From contig NC_058191.1 of the NCBI RefSeq assembly GCF_907165205.1, positions 3,164,501 through 3,228,500 of the forward strand: a stretch of 64,000 bases of DNA, written 5' to 3'. Source of the stretch: Coccinella septempunctata. Taxonomy: Eukaryota; Arthropoda; Insecta; Coleoptera; Coccinellidae. The notes under the pieces were generated by a model, which saw only the letters and a program-made list of their open reading frames with translations, ran no database searches and was not told where the DNA came from. Made by a program: the position numbers and the translations under genes. This document shows positions 54,119 to 64,000 of the stretch, one piece after another. Every line of letters starts with the position of its first letter. Within the stretch, counting starts at the first letter, position 1.

Positions 54119-54811
54119 CTAGGTTATACCTTTAATACGGTCTAACAAGTTGAAATATGCCGAATTCAAATTTTCTATATCTGATCTTTTGTTCAGAGTG
54201 TTCTCCTCATTACGTATGGCAATCATTTCATGCAAAAGCCGCTTTTTTAACATCTTTTGCCTTCCCACTACCTCCACCTTCTCAAAGTCAAAACGATGTA
54301 AAGTGTCCAACGTATGTTGTGCAAGGGCTGTTATATTGTCTTTCTTTTTAATTGGATTGAGAGAATTCAACATGTCTCTACGGTGTTCTGTTATGCGAGT
54401 CTGCATGTATCTTCCTGTTTGGACAATATATGTTTGGTTGCAATCGTTGCAAGGTATTCGGTAAACTACCCCTGATAACTGGTCTTTCGGAGTTTCATCT
54501 TTTAACCTTGAATAGTATTTTTTAATGTTCTGAGATTTTTGTGTGATCTCCACATTATCAGATTTTAATATCTTTGCTATTTTCTGTGACAGTTTTTTCA
54601 TATATGGGATTTTGTAATATTTTTTGTTTTCTCGTGTCTCTCTTGTGGTCGTATTCTGGTTGGAAATATTCATATTAATTAGTCTTCTGATAATAGAGAT
54701 AGGGTAGTTGTTACTTCGGAGGATGTTTTTTATCTTCTCTATATTTTTACTATGAAAGGATGGGTGCGATAGTAGCAAGGCCCTTCGCATCAGATTTTCA
54801 GCTGTGTTCAA
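54119..54811 (-). pseudogene. Penelope-like GIY-YIG endonuclease part
   Basis: The minus strand carries LSGVVYRIPCNDCNQTYIVQ and TGRYMQTRITEHRRDM, then LAQHTLDTLHRFDFEKVEVV and LLHEMIAIRNEENTLNKRSD. Penelope-like endonucleases have a Cys-containing VYKIPCxDCxxxYIGQT signature; here the Gly of the second half is Val (YIVQT), which probably inactivates the domain. A stop codon (near 54812-54817) separates it from the reverse transcriptase frame. Confidence 0.85.
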
Positions 54812-54817
54812 TTTTTG

Positions 54818-55576
54818 TCAGAAGGCATGGTGTGAATTGAAATTCAATATTCTGCCCGAATATGTTGGTTTGTGGTACCAGTCTACTTTCAGTTTGTTAT
54901 CCTCTCGAATTATCAGTGTGTCAAGGAATGATATTTTTCTATCCTTTTCTATTTCTAACGTAAACTGAATTCGTGGGTGATATTTATTAAAAGTTTCCAG
55001 AACAAAATTCACTTGATCAGCAGGAACTGCGGCGAAGATATCATCAACATATCTTTTGAAAACTGGTATATTGAATGGTAGAACCTTTAAAGCATTGTCC
55101 TGCAAATCAGCCACCACAAAGTCAGCAACCACAGGTGCCAAGCAATTTCCCATGCCTAGACCAAATATCTGAATATAGAATTCGTTGTCATAGCTGAAAT
55201 ATCCATTGTCAACACATAGATGAAAAAGTGTTATGAATTCAGTTAATGTTATTTTTGTATGAGGTTCTATCTTTGTCCAATCCCTCTCTATAATTTTGAC
55301 TGCTAGTTCTATAGGGACATTAATAAACAAAGAGACAATGTCGAGAGATATCAAGATATATCCGTCAGGTATTTCTACATTTTCCAGCTCTCTAACAAGC
55401 TCAAAAGAATTTCGGACGTATTTATAATCCTTTTCGAAAATGTGGTCTAGCAATTTTGAGAGGTATTTGCTTAAGTTGTACAATGGACTGCCTACACAAC
55501 TGACAATCGGTCTGAAAGGACAATTCTCTTTGTGTACTTTAGGAAGAAAATAAACATGGAGAAACACCATTCTCAC
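54818..55576 (-). pseudogene. Penelope-like reverse transcriptase part
   Basis: Motifs on the minus strand: FLPKVHKENCPFRPIVSCVG, SPLYNLSKYLSKLL, YILISLDIVSLFINVPIELA, IFGLGMGNCLAPVVADFVV and VFKRYVDDIFAAVP (catalytic YVDD), then RKISFLDTLIIRE and YHKPTYSGR. The palm is complete. The normally invariant Gln/Gly region of motif 4 reads GLGMGNCLAPV, close to consensus. The 5' side joins the N-terminal region by a frameshift near 55565. Confidence 0.88.
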
Positions 55577-55642
55577 ATTTCAAATACTTGAGAGTACCTT
55601 GATCAATATGGCCAAGCTTGTATAATATGGTGATGGTTTTAT

Positions 55643-56030
55643 TCAATTTATTTTGTACCACCTTTGTAGGGTCACTTTGGTCTTTGGATCGTTTAACATG
55701 TTTTTTGTGTCAGAATCATATTTTTGTTTGCATAAAACGACAGTTGTGTTCCCCTTATCCGCCTTTGTAATCAGAACTTCTTTATGTTGTTTTAAAAAAT
55801 TTTTAGATTCATTCTCAATTTTAGAGAGGAACCTATCATTATCAGTACGATCATCAAATCCTGATTTGACGAAATTCGTAATTGCATGAATTATGTTATT
55901 TCTCCTCTCCACAGTGACGCTCTCGTCTGTATAATGTGCTAAAATATATTCCACATCTATAATAAGTTGTTGTAGTGGAATATTATTTTTTCTAAAAGGT
56001 AAATTGAACTGCGCCCCAAGGCTCAAAAAA
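55643..56030 (-). pseudogene. Penelope-like N-terminal region
   Basis: Minus-strand frame with LGAQFNLPFRKNNIPLQQLI, then HKEVLITKADKGNTTVVLCK and DPKTKVTLQRWYK. The ITKADKGNTTVV block is the conserved segment upstream of the polymerase motifs. The frame appears to extend upstream to 56125, but that extra part is just the antisense of the duplicated endonuclease end. The stop at its 3' side (about 55640) is one of the lesions. Confidence 0.8.
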
Positions 56031-56709
56031 AAGCGGCTTTTGCATGAAATGATTGCCATACGTAATGAGGAGAACACTCTGAACAAAAGATCAGATATAG
56101 AAAATTTGAATTCGGCATATTTCAACTTGTTAGACCGTATTAAAGGTATAACCTAGTACTCTTTATCAATAAAAAAAAAGAAGGAAGAGAAGAAAAGAAG
56201 AAAAGGAAATATTCGATGTTTGTCCTTCGGCGAAACGTTTCTAGATTTCTCTTACCACATGTAGACGTTCTTGCATATCAGACTTGTCATTTGTGAATTT
56301 GTAAACATAGGTTCCATGTTGTGTTATTGCTGTTCATTTCCTAATATTTTAATGATTAGACTTGGAAAACCAAAAACTTAGCAGTAAGTACCACATACAG
56401 AAAGATGGACCCTTGAATTTCCAATTACCTACTGGTTGTTTTTTCGTTATCTTGTACTTGTTCAGTGTACTTTTACCTTTGTGCATTTAAATCAGTGTAA
56501 ATGTGTTTTTTTGGAATATCTGTGTAGATGATGTCAAGATTTTCAATGATTTGTACATCTCATTTCAGAGCCCTGATGATGATAATAAAAGTTATCGAAA
56601 CTGTCGGCAACTAAATAAATTGGTTTTTGTCATCTTCAGACCTTAAACCCATTAAAAACTCAACATATATTGAAGAAAATAGGTCGTTATAATTCAAACT
56701 ACGTATAGA

Positions 56710-56935
56710 ACCATCCCTATTGTCATTTCATCTACAGGCTTGATACCAAAGAAACTACCAGAGAACTTGAGGAAACTTCAGTTGGACGAAAACATATTAT
56801 AGTCATGCAGAAGGCGGTACTGCTGGGAAGTACACGGGGAATGCAGAGGAACACCGTCTGCTTCGACAGGAAGTACGGGTGCATCAGGAATCCAACCGAC
56901 AGATGAGGGATATTTTACAGTTGCAATCAAAATAT
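56710..56935 (+). pseudogene. RLE-type LINE, C-terminal end
   Basis: Resumes the LINE cut at 53592, beginning in the repeated target: IVISSTGLIPKKLPENLRKL and a stop soon after LDENIL, followed by a frame-shifted end. IVISSTG..P..L is the usual continuation of the restriction-like endonuclease region. This confirms that the two LINE pieces were one before the Penelope insertion. Confidence 0.75.
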
Positions 56936-57250
56936 TCATGTATCATTCGAAATTTTCGATTGCACACATTTTGGTCAATCTTTCAATAGAATCCGTTTAT
57001 TCAAACTGTGCTACAGTTTACCCAACGGTAGATGCGACTTATATACATTTTCTTCAGATTCAAATATTAAAGAGTAGCTTCTTCATGGCTCCGCCTGGAC
57101 ACCATGTGTAGTAGACAAAGGGAATACATTTGCTCATAATCTTATGCTCTCGCTCCAACTCTCGCGTCCCTTGCATCTGTGTTTGTCAGTTTGGTACTGA
57201 TGGTTATATTGATATGAAGTTCTATAATAACTGCTCTTGTTCATTCTCAG

Positions 57251-57460
57251 TGCCTGGGAGTGATTAACGAATGGAAATTCGAGAAAGCGAAGGTGGAAGA
57301 AATATTCCATAAACGTCAAGAAACAATCATTCAACTTCTGCGTCCATTTGAGAGGGAAAAAAGGGAGGCAATTCTGCTCTTCGGCCAGATGAACGTCAAA
57401 CCTCCCGATAGGAGACTTCCGATTATTCCAGGATTCGTGGACACAGACGAGTATGACGTT
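57251..57460 (+). CDS. ODAD4: ODAD4/TTC25-like exon (C-terminal region)
   Basis: The acceptor is tcattctcag and the donor gtaagt; both phases are 0, matching the exons at 52015 and 57994. It encodes 70 residues: a helix CLGVINEWKFEKAKVEEIFH, a basic helix QETIIQLLRPFEREKREAIL, then a Pro-rich stretch (KPPDRRLPIIPGFVDTDEYD). The first helix follows the TPR block as expected; beyond it, sequence conservation in ODAD4 is low and I cannot align this segment to the vertebrate protein. It is assigned to the gene on frame continuity and splice sites. Confidence 0.7.
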
Positions 57461-57993
57461 GTAAGTAGTGTAAAAACTGACACGAGATAGAATGAAGTCA
57501 TATTGCTGATCAAATACAAGAATACACAATCGGATAATATCTGATACGTGGCGAATCAAATTGCCGGTACTACGACTAGATCTCTTAGCTTGCCTGAAAT
57601 AACACGAGCCAGATCAAATCTGTGAAAAATCTAGGATTTCGCTCTACTTACTAACAGATCTGATACCTCGAATCCGGTATGAAGATTCGGCGCGCGTACA
57701 TGGTATGTTAGTTAGTGTTACCCAGCTTTCCCCATTTCTAAAAATGCATACATTTTAGACTTTTTTCCTTTCTACCATCCAATCTTCCGAACTAGGTCTC
57801 CACGACGTTCGAGTTAATCCCGATCTAGTATCGTTGGTTCCCCAACTATTATCGAATACTAAGCTATTCAATACGGCGCAAGCTTCAAGTGGTTCCACAA
57901 GCACTCACAATGCTTTGGCACAACTCTGACGCGCAATATGTCATTCTTCCGTTACATTAGACGATAACAAAGAAATTTTTCGTCATTTTGCAG
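57461..57993 (+). other. intron of the docking-complex gene
   Basis: 533 bp between gtaagt and cattttgcag. It contains no recognisable element; it is the only longer intron of the gene apparently free of identifiable insertions. Confidence 0.65.
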
Positions 57994-58116
57994 ATAGAAA
58001 GGTCGAAAGAAGAGAGAAAAAAGAAGAAAACTGTGAGTAAGGCCAGAGGAGTGGAAGCAGAACACCTGATATTTGGTTATCTCGGTCGATCGCAAAATCT
58101 TGGAATGGATTTTTAG
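57994..58116 (+). CDS. ODAD4: ODAD4/TTC25-like last exon
   Basis: Begins after cattttgcag in phase 0 and encodes 40 residues, very basic at first (IERSKEERKKKKTVSK) and ending in FGYLGRSQNLGMDF before TAG at 58114-58116. A lysine-rich C-terminus fits the low-complexity tail of ODAD4 proteins. No AATAAA lies between the stop and the LINE fragment that starts 126 bp downstream. The assembled protein from 2657 is about 698 residues, close to the size of vertebrate ODAD4 even without the missing N-terminus. Confidence 0.65.
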   Translation: MERSKEERKKKKTVSKARGVEAEHLIFGYLGRSQNLGMDF

Positions 58117-58242
58117 AAAAACTTTTTTTTATTGTTATACACTTTTTATATATTTATATATGATACTGTATTATATTAAGTTTAATACTGTGATATATAC
58201 ACGTGATTATAAAGAGATATCAATAACACTGTATCTATTGGT

Positions 58243-59187
58243 TCACTCATTCATTGCTGTATCCCGTTACCGGGAATGAATCTACAAAAAGACCAAAAGA
58301 GGAAAAAAAAGCGCGAACAGAATTTTTCAGGGCTAATTGCGACTGTGTGCCCTCCTGTGGCTGTTGGACCCAACCGTGACCTACAGATCCTTCCACACTC
58401 CGGGCATGGATAGTCACCAACCTGATCTCGCTGCCGCTGTATTCTTCTCAAGTCTCCATTATAACTGTGTACCATAGACCTCCACTGTGACCTGTCTAAC
58501 GCTAGTTGTTCCCAGTTATGATTGGCATTAACTGATTTTAGGCATTCATGTAGTATATCCTTGAAACGCTTATACTGGCCTCCTGGTTTCCGGGCACCCT
58601 CTGTCAATTCGCCATACAGAGCTATTTTGGGGAGTCTTGCATCCGCAGAATGTGCGGCCGCTCCATCTGAGTCGGGCCCTCGTTACTTGAGTCTCAATTG
58701 TTGTACAACTCGCGCGTTGCAAGACTTCTGCATTCGAAACTTTGTGGAACCATCTGATGTGCATTATCTGTCTTAGATGACGTTGTTGCGTTTGTTCAAG
58801 CTGTTTAATATGTCGCCTGTAGGGCGTCCAGCTTTCACTTCCGTGAAGTAGCGTTTAGAGGACCACTGCTTTGTAAACAGCTGTCTTGGTCTTCAGATTG
58901 AGGTCGTGATTTTGAAACACTCTGACCTTTAGCTTCCAGAATGACCGTGATGCCGAATTGATACGGTTGTGTATTTTCGTGTCCAGATTAGCCCAAGTAT
59001 TTATGAAGCTTCCCAAGTATTTAAACTGCTCGACCTGTTCTAGGGTTTCATTCTCCAGGCTGATATGTGTTTGAAGGCTTTCTGGGGGAATTACCAGGAT
59101 TTTAGTTTTGTCGATATTGAGTCTAAGGCCTAAAGCTTCGTATATATGTTTATAGGTGTCCAACATTATCTGTAGATCCTCTGAGTT
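58243..59187 (-). mobile_element. 5'-truncated copy of the zinc-finger LINE family
   Basis: The minus strand matches the intact LINE from about position 44400 to the 3' end. It has SEDLQIMLDTYKHIYEALGL, FKYLGSFINTWANLDTKI, IRWFHKVSNAEVLQ and the zinc finger YPCPECGRICRSRLG, with frameshifts near 58860 and 58650. The hairpin is intact (complement near 58266-58277) and the tail is gcaatgaatgagtg. It lies just downstream of the docking-protein stop codon, in reverse orientation. Confidence 0.88.
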
Positions 59188-61331
59188 CATGTATAGTGCT
59201 GCTCACGAGACGTCTTTCATAAATTTTTTGAATGCGAAGTATTTAATATCCACTCCTGATAATGCCAAATCTAGTCAAAATGCTGGTTAATTTTTTTCAA
59301 TGATACCTTGCTTAGGGATCGAGCGGGAATTTTTAAAATTTCCTCTGGAATTTGCTTCATTGATACCTACCTAACAATATTTGCTTCAACGCATGTAGAA
59401 ATTAATGAAATGAAGGAGATAGACAGTTTCCCGGAAAAGATCCTTCAAGATCGGCTTCAATCGACCTAAACTTTTTAGGGTTTATACTGTGAAGTTCTTT
59501 ATTTTCAGTTCATTGTCAGGCAACAATTTTTTCTATTTGATTTGCTCCTGACAAATTGGTGCAAGAATTTACGCAGGGGCAAATCGTTTATTTCAATTTT
59601 TTTAATTGATTTTGTTCCAGAGATTGGGAGTGAAAACCCTAAAAAGTTTCAGGAAATGCAGAATCCTGCCAGAATGAATTTCAATCGATATCTTCAATCG
59701 ACTGATTTTTAAGTTTCATTTCAATACTAATATCATGAATAATTCCTTCAACATGAAACCCGAAGTAGCGGTGGTTCCAGGGGTAGGCAACGGGGGCAAT
59801 TGTATCTGACACAATTGTATCACAGTTTCGTGGTTGAAACGTGTTACGTGTGAGATAGAGGGGCAGAACAATTGCCCGGGAAAAAGAACAGAAAAAAATA
59901 TAATCTGCACAACTATTTCGTTCTCGGGCATCGTCTCGTTTTCGTTAACCGAATTGGTTGACCATATCTATTTAAAATATTAGTATCATTTCTTTTTTCC
60001 CGTTCTCGCCGCCGGGCAATTGAGCAGCCGCCTTCAGGCCTTGCATATACTGTAACGTGGTTTCCTCGGAGAAAACTTATCTCGAGCGCCAGCTATTCTT
60101 TTCACTAGGAAGAATAGCAAACCTACCAGAGTAGCTGCTAGTCGGAGACAGAGTTCGCTGTTATCTAGAGTGGTAGCGATAACGAAGTAGTCAAAATCAA
60201 ATTATGTACCAGTTTATTCACACCTTCGGAAACTGATTTTATATAAACAACGGAAATATGTGTAGGTATGAAATATGAGCTAATCGATCAGCAAACATAC
60301 ATTCGGGAAATTCGATCCGATCACGAGCACTTTATAAAGTTTATACCGGGTACAGTGAAAATCAAAGGTTGTTCAATAAAATGCGCCAACCAGAACTGAC
60401 GAAATGGATTCTAAGGATGACCTCGCGAAGTGAAATGACTTGCTATACGGTATCGGGATGTAATTAATTGTATTTCTCCAGAACTGAAAGAAACACAACC
60501 AGGGCGGATCTTCTCGAGACCTTTATTCACTACCCCAAGGGCTACACTCCATGACTGATAGCAAAGACAAAGTCTATTTTTCGCGCAACTACGGGATTTC
60601 ACTGACGACGAGCGGTATCTCCTATTCTCTACCCCAAGGACTTATGACGCTGAACGCGAACAGGGGGGTTGACGGGACTGTCTCTTCACTACCCCAAGGG
60701 CTTACGCACCATGACTGATAGCGAAGAGAAAAGTCAGACTCGCGAAACAGGGTAAAGTACGATAAAAGATACCAGAAAGCGATACAGTACAGCAGTATCA
60801 AAGAAATAACCGGAGTAGGTCTAATAAAGAAACTGAACGGTACAGACGGGGCCCTACCTCTTTTATTCAAGGCATTCGCGGAAAAAAAAACGAAAAATAA
60901 AAATTTACTTCTAAGAACACTACCTTCGTAACACAAAATTTATTCTAAATTCGCTGATCGGCTCGTCGGGCACACAATCGCAGAGATAAGAGAAAAGAGA
61001 GTCAAGTGACAAAAGAGGCTAAAAAGTAAAAGAGGCGCGGGGGAAAATCTGCTTTTATAGGCAAATCCCCCCACATGTTAAAAATCTGAAAATTCCAGTA
61101 TGCGACAAGAGTGAAAAACGTCGCCAGCTCCGGTCTATCGCACATCAATATCAGAAAAACGTCAAAATCTTCAACGGCATGCAAGAAAAAAAAGAGAATA
61201 TTTTCAAAGGCGGAAATGTGAAATGAAAGGAATGTACTAAAATGAATTCCAATTTTCTCACAAAACTGGGATTCATTATAATATCTCGACACGCGCTTAA
61301 ATCGGGCGAGTCGACATTTCTGCTAGTCAAA
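59188..61331. other. intergenic, partly repetitive, no gene recognised
   Basis: Contains a fold-back at 59473-59650 (aaactttttagggttt and inverse) that is related to 15075-15152, both followed by ggaaatgcagaatcctg-like sequence. A block at 60520-60735 holds three imperfect repeats of ctaccccaaggrctta-type units, two of which continue into catgactgatagc. The composition is less AT-rich than elsewhere. This could be LTR or other transposon sequence, but I cannot classify it. Confidence 0.5.
60520..60735. repeat. three imperfect repeat units
   Basis: cactaccccaagggctacac (60527), ctctaccccaaggacttatg (60628) and cactaccccaagggcttacg (60688), spaced about 100 and 60 bp apart; units 1 and 3 share ccatgactgatagc(a/g)aaga. 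Non-coding. Confidence 0.7.
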
Positions 61332-61477
61332 GGGAGAGCGCCCACCAAAGTAGCTTAACACTGACATGGCATATACATGACAAAGTCGATGCAAAATAAT
61401 ATCTGAAACTTCACTCAGATATCTGAAAATTATAAATCGCCTTTGTCATGTGCTACGCTACTTTGGTGGGCGCTCCC
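61332..61477. mobile_element. short MITE (about 146 bp)
   Basis: gggagagcgcccaccaaagt and its inverse (actttggtgggcgctccc) with a further inverted pair catgacaaag/ctttgtcatg inside. It would fold into a single hairpin. No clear target duplication. Confidence 0.7.
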
Positions 61478-62518
61478 ACTAAGAACTAGCAACATTTACG
61501 AGCATGAATTTTAGGAAAGCTGATTAGCTGATATATTATGATTCCTTGGAGTCACCCGAACAGAAAACGGCACCTCTGTCAGCTGGGAGACGTTGGGTTC
61601 TCTAGTGATCAGCGCCCCTTTATAAGTGAAAAAAAAATTGCACTCATTTCAGGAAGATTTGTTTTTGTTGCATTTACTTCGGAACACAATTGAGAATATA
61701 AATGTTTTTGGGCAGACGTTTTGGCCGTTGCTAAATGCCTGGCAGACGCCATGTTTTATGAAGAAAATAGTGAAATTTCGAACCATTTCAGGTAGGTTGA
61801 ATGATGTCGATGTCTAGCGCGACCCTAAGGCAATCTTAGAACATAGATACATGGAATGGACATTCAGTGCTACAAATGAATGTTTAGTAGTACACACATT
61901 CGATGTTTCTCTGTCTAGCGCTACACTAAAGCAGTGGCGTTCTATCTATTTGTACTGAAAATTAATGCGTCAATGATATCCGAATCAACTGTCTCAATTG
62001 TTCTAAGTAGGCAATGGCGTTATATTGAAAAACGAACATACATCCTTTCCAAAGATTATAGAGTAGAAAAATAGAAAACGCCCTCATATCTCAAGTACTA
62101 AAAACCGACTACATTTTGGTTAGTGAAAACACATTCGACAATGAGATGGCGCTAAAAACGTACTGTCAATACAGAAAAACTGTAATAACTGTTTTCCATT
62201 TTATAATTGAGGGGCCTGAAATTCGAATTATATTTCTTGAATTGAATTTTAATATCGACTTTGTTCAGACCAAAAACAAATATCCTGAGCGACAAAACAA
62301 AAGTATGGTTTTGTTTTGTGATCAGAATGTTAGTTTTCATCTGAACATTGTTCGGAATCAATTCACAATAAAACACGCTGTCGAATGTGCTATATTTTTT
62401 CATTTGAAATTTACAGTAAATTTACAGATATTTGAAATTATTGACAACGAATAGAGCTTCGACTAGGACACAAAAGTAGGTATATGGTGATCTGCTATAC
62501 GTCAAATCTGTTATGTCT
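61478..62518. other. intergenic, no gene recognised
   Basis: Open frames at 61626-61817 and 62116-62454 lack motifs and have the composition of chance AT-rich ORFs. Confidence 0.5.
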
Positions 62519-62519
62519 G

Positions 62520-62830
62520 TTCAATACGTTGTTTTGAATTAATGAACTTAGTTGAATTTGTACAATTCATATCAGAAATAATTATGAACAAATATTCAAT
62601 ATACCATCACAGCATACACATTTCAGTTACTCACATATTATTTACAGAATTTTCAGACCCAAATTAAAAAAAATTCAATACGTTGTTTAGAATTAATGAA
62701 CTTAGTTGAATTTGTACAATTCATATCAGAAATAATTATGAACCAATATTCAATATACCATCACAGCATACACATTTCAGGTACTTACATATTATTCACA
62801 GAATTTTCAGACCCAAATTAAAAAAAAAAA
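62520..62830 (+). repeat. tandem duplication, two 154-bp units
   Basis: Unit 1 starts ttcaatacgttgttttgaat (62520) and unit 2 ttcaatacgttgtttagaat (62674). They are about 97% identical by eye, ending in ttcagacccaaattaaaaaa. A recent local duplication. Confidence 0.92.
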
Positions 62831-64000
62831 CTTCACTGAGGTATACAATACCTTTATGTTAGCCTGTCGGTATAGTTTCTTTATAATTTCTTTATGATGT
62901 CTCTTTATGACACAATATACAAATTGATTAATGAATGAGCAAAACACTCACATACAACTTTGACATTCCAAACAACAATTTTACAGTTACTCGATTCCCA
63001 GATCGAAATCCTCCTCCGCATTTCTGAATATATTAGTAGCAATTGAGAATCTTTGAATGAACGTATAAAAGTAGTAATTTTCCCTTAATAGGCCCTTCAT
63101 GCAAGGGATGCTTCCTGCATACAACAATTTTCTTGGATGAACAGTTCTCAATTGACTTACAGCTGCTTGATTTGAAGTATGCATCATATTGCTTACTGCA
63201 CTGGTGTAGAAGTCCATTCGTGAAAAAAATCGACCACAGACAGACGTGCATTCAACGCGCAATTGCCTCGTTCCAGAATCGCATCTTTTCCATCTGTTAC
63301 GTCAATACCGTCCAATCAGAGCGTAGATCTACGAATCAGAGCAAAGTCTGCTCGCTCTCTTTCCTCCGAGATGTAATTGTGGGACTCTACAAATGTGAGA
63401 ACATGCCAAATTCAAGCCCACACCGGCGAGTGTTGATGGTTGTCATTCTTTGCATGTTGCACGCCTCTCTGTGACTGTGTTCTGCTTAAAACCTCTCTGA
63501 CGCTTTCATATCGTGATAAAGTATGCTTCGGCATACTTGCAGAATGCAGAATAAGCACTATAAGCGGTCCTAAAAAAGAGAATCACATATGTAGTTTTTG
63601 AGCTGTCCCAAAAAGTGCATTCACCTTATACTGTCCGTTTTTCCGGATTTCTGTTATCTTCATCGACAGGAGTACAAAAACAGAAATTCTTTTTATGGCC
63701 GAAGTGAATTATTATTGAAATTGTGAAAAAAATATAATGTTGAAAACACTGAAATAAGATGAATTATTTCTTCATCCTTCTGTGTCTATCTCACATTTAA
63801 AATATGTCTGTTAATTTCCAACTAATATTCGTCACGTTATACCCTAACAACACAGGAATATCCTAGGTACGTCCCTTTTATACCCCAAAGTGTACCGTCG
63901 GTACAAGTATATGATTGGGATATTCCTCGGCTATCCTGCTAGTAGAAATGCAACACGGGATCCAGGACATTTTCCAGTGCAAACACAAGTAAATTCCCAT
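62831..64000. other. intergenic, no gene recognised
   Basis: No supportable gene to the right edge. Overlapping open frames at 62987-63262 and 63133-63474 on opposite strands show no motif. Confidence 0.45.

Larger units (their letters stand above)
53593..56709 (-). mobile_element. Penelope-like element with inverted terminal copies
   Basis: accatccctatt flanks it on both sides (53581-53592, 56710-56721), a 12-bp target duplication within the RLE-type LINE. The ends are near-identical inverted copies of about 650 bp (53593-54247 and 56025-56667), including the last 40 codons or so of the endonuclease ORF; a 40-bp tail follows at the right. Inverted partial copies of this kind are a hallmark of Penelope-like elements. 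The coding part on the minus strand has an N-terminal region, a telomerase-related reverse transcriptase and a GIY-YIG endonuclease. The arms look almost identical, so insertion seems recent, though the reading frame has at least three lesions. Confidence 0.92.

Noticed and set aside
62116..62454. 112-codon frame as a gene
   Set aside because: Overlaps an opposite-strand frame of similar length, no motif, low-complexity AT-rich composition.
63133..63474. 113-codon frame near the right edge
   Set aside because: No recognisable domain and overlapping frames on the other strand; not supportable as a gene.
1..64000. CRISPR arrays, bacterial operons or phage genes
   Set aside because: No regularly spaced direct repeats, no ribosome-binding-site-led gene clusters; splicing signals and insect transposons throughout.

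Overview
The window is nuclear DNA of an arthropod, most likely an insect (possibly a beetle, low confidence). It is AT-rich, has GT-AG introns as short as 55 bp, and carries a typical insect set of nested transposons. No prokaryotic operon, CRISPR array, rRNA or confident functional tRNA gene was seen.

The only host gene I can support is a plus-strand axonemal gene related to ODAD4/TTC25, the TPR subunit of the outer dynein arm docking complex. Eight exons (2657-2931, 5530-5876, 14249-14639, 47869-48137, 51477-51647, 51703-52015, 57251-57460, 57994-58116) join with matching phases at all seven junctions and end in a stop at 58114-58116. At least one 5' exon is missing. The coding sequence is about 2.1 kb of a 55-kb span; the rest is intron filled with mobile elements, the largest intron being 33.2 kb.

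Layout. 1-2069: 3' end of an LTR retrotransposon with its LTR. 2.9-5.5 kb: two abutting LINE fragments. 6.1-7.8 kb: an inverted-repeat element with a second TIR element inside. 8.3-13.0 kb: a long inverted-repeat element with a separate, intact AP-type (EEP) endonuclease ORF in each arm; its left arm is split by a TIR transposon with XPG/FEN1-like coding remnants, which in turn holds a fold-back element. 14.9-21.6 kb: dispersed repeats and a LINE tail. 22.0-24.2 kb: a dead Jockey LINE split by a hAT element. 24.6-25.9 kb: a TIR element split by further insertions. 26.0-29.9 kb: an almost intact protein-primed-type family B DNA polymerase gene (Polinton/Maverick-like), followed by a hAT element inserted at its last codons. 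33.6-45.7 kb: one CR1-like LINE cut twice, first by a 4.6-kb TIR unit carrying a MITE and a Jockey LINE, then by a full-length intact LINE with an 11-bp target duplication. 46.1-51.3 kb: MITEs and the exons for the middle of the docking protein. 52.2-56.9 kb: an RLE-type LINE cut by a Penelope-like element with 12-bp target duplications. 58.2-64 kb: a LINE fragment, a MITE, tandem duplications and unclassified sequence.

Candidates for something undescribed are the inverted-repeat element with paired endonuclease genes (8.3-13.0 kb) and the lone polymerase gene with a 57-nt stop-free intron. Recurrent structural signals include a hairpin with a GNRA-type loop at the 3' end of one LINE family. 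All family assignments come from reading motifs by eye; no database search was run.
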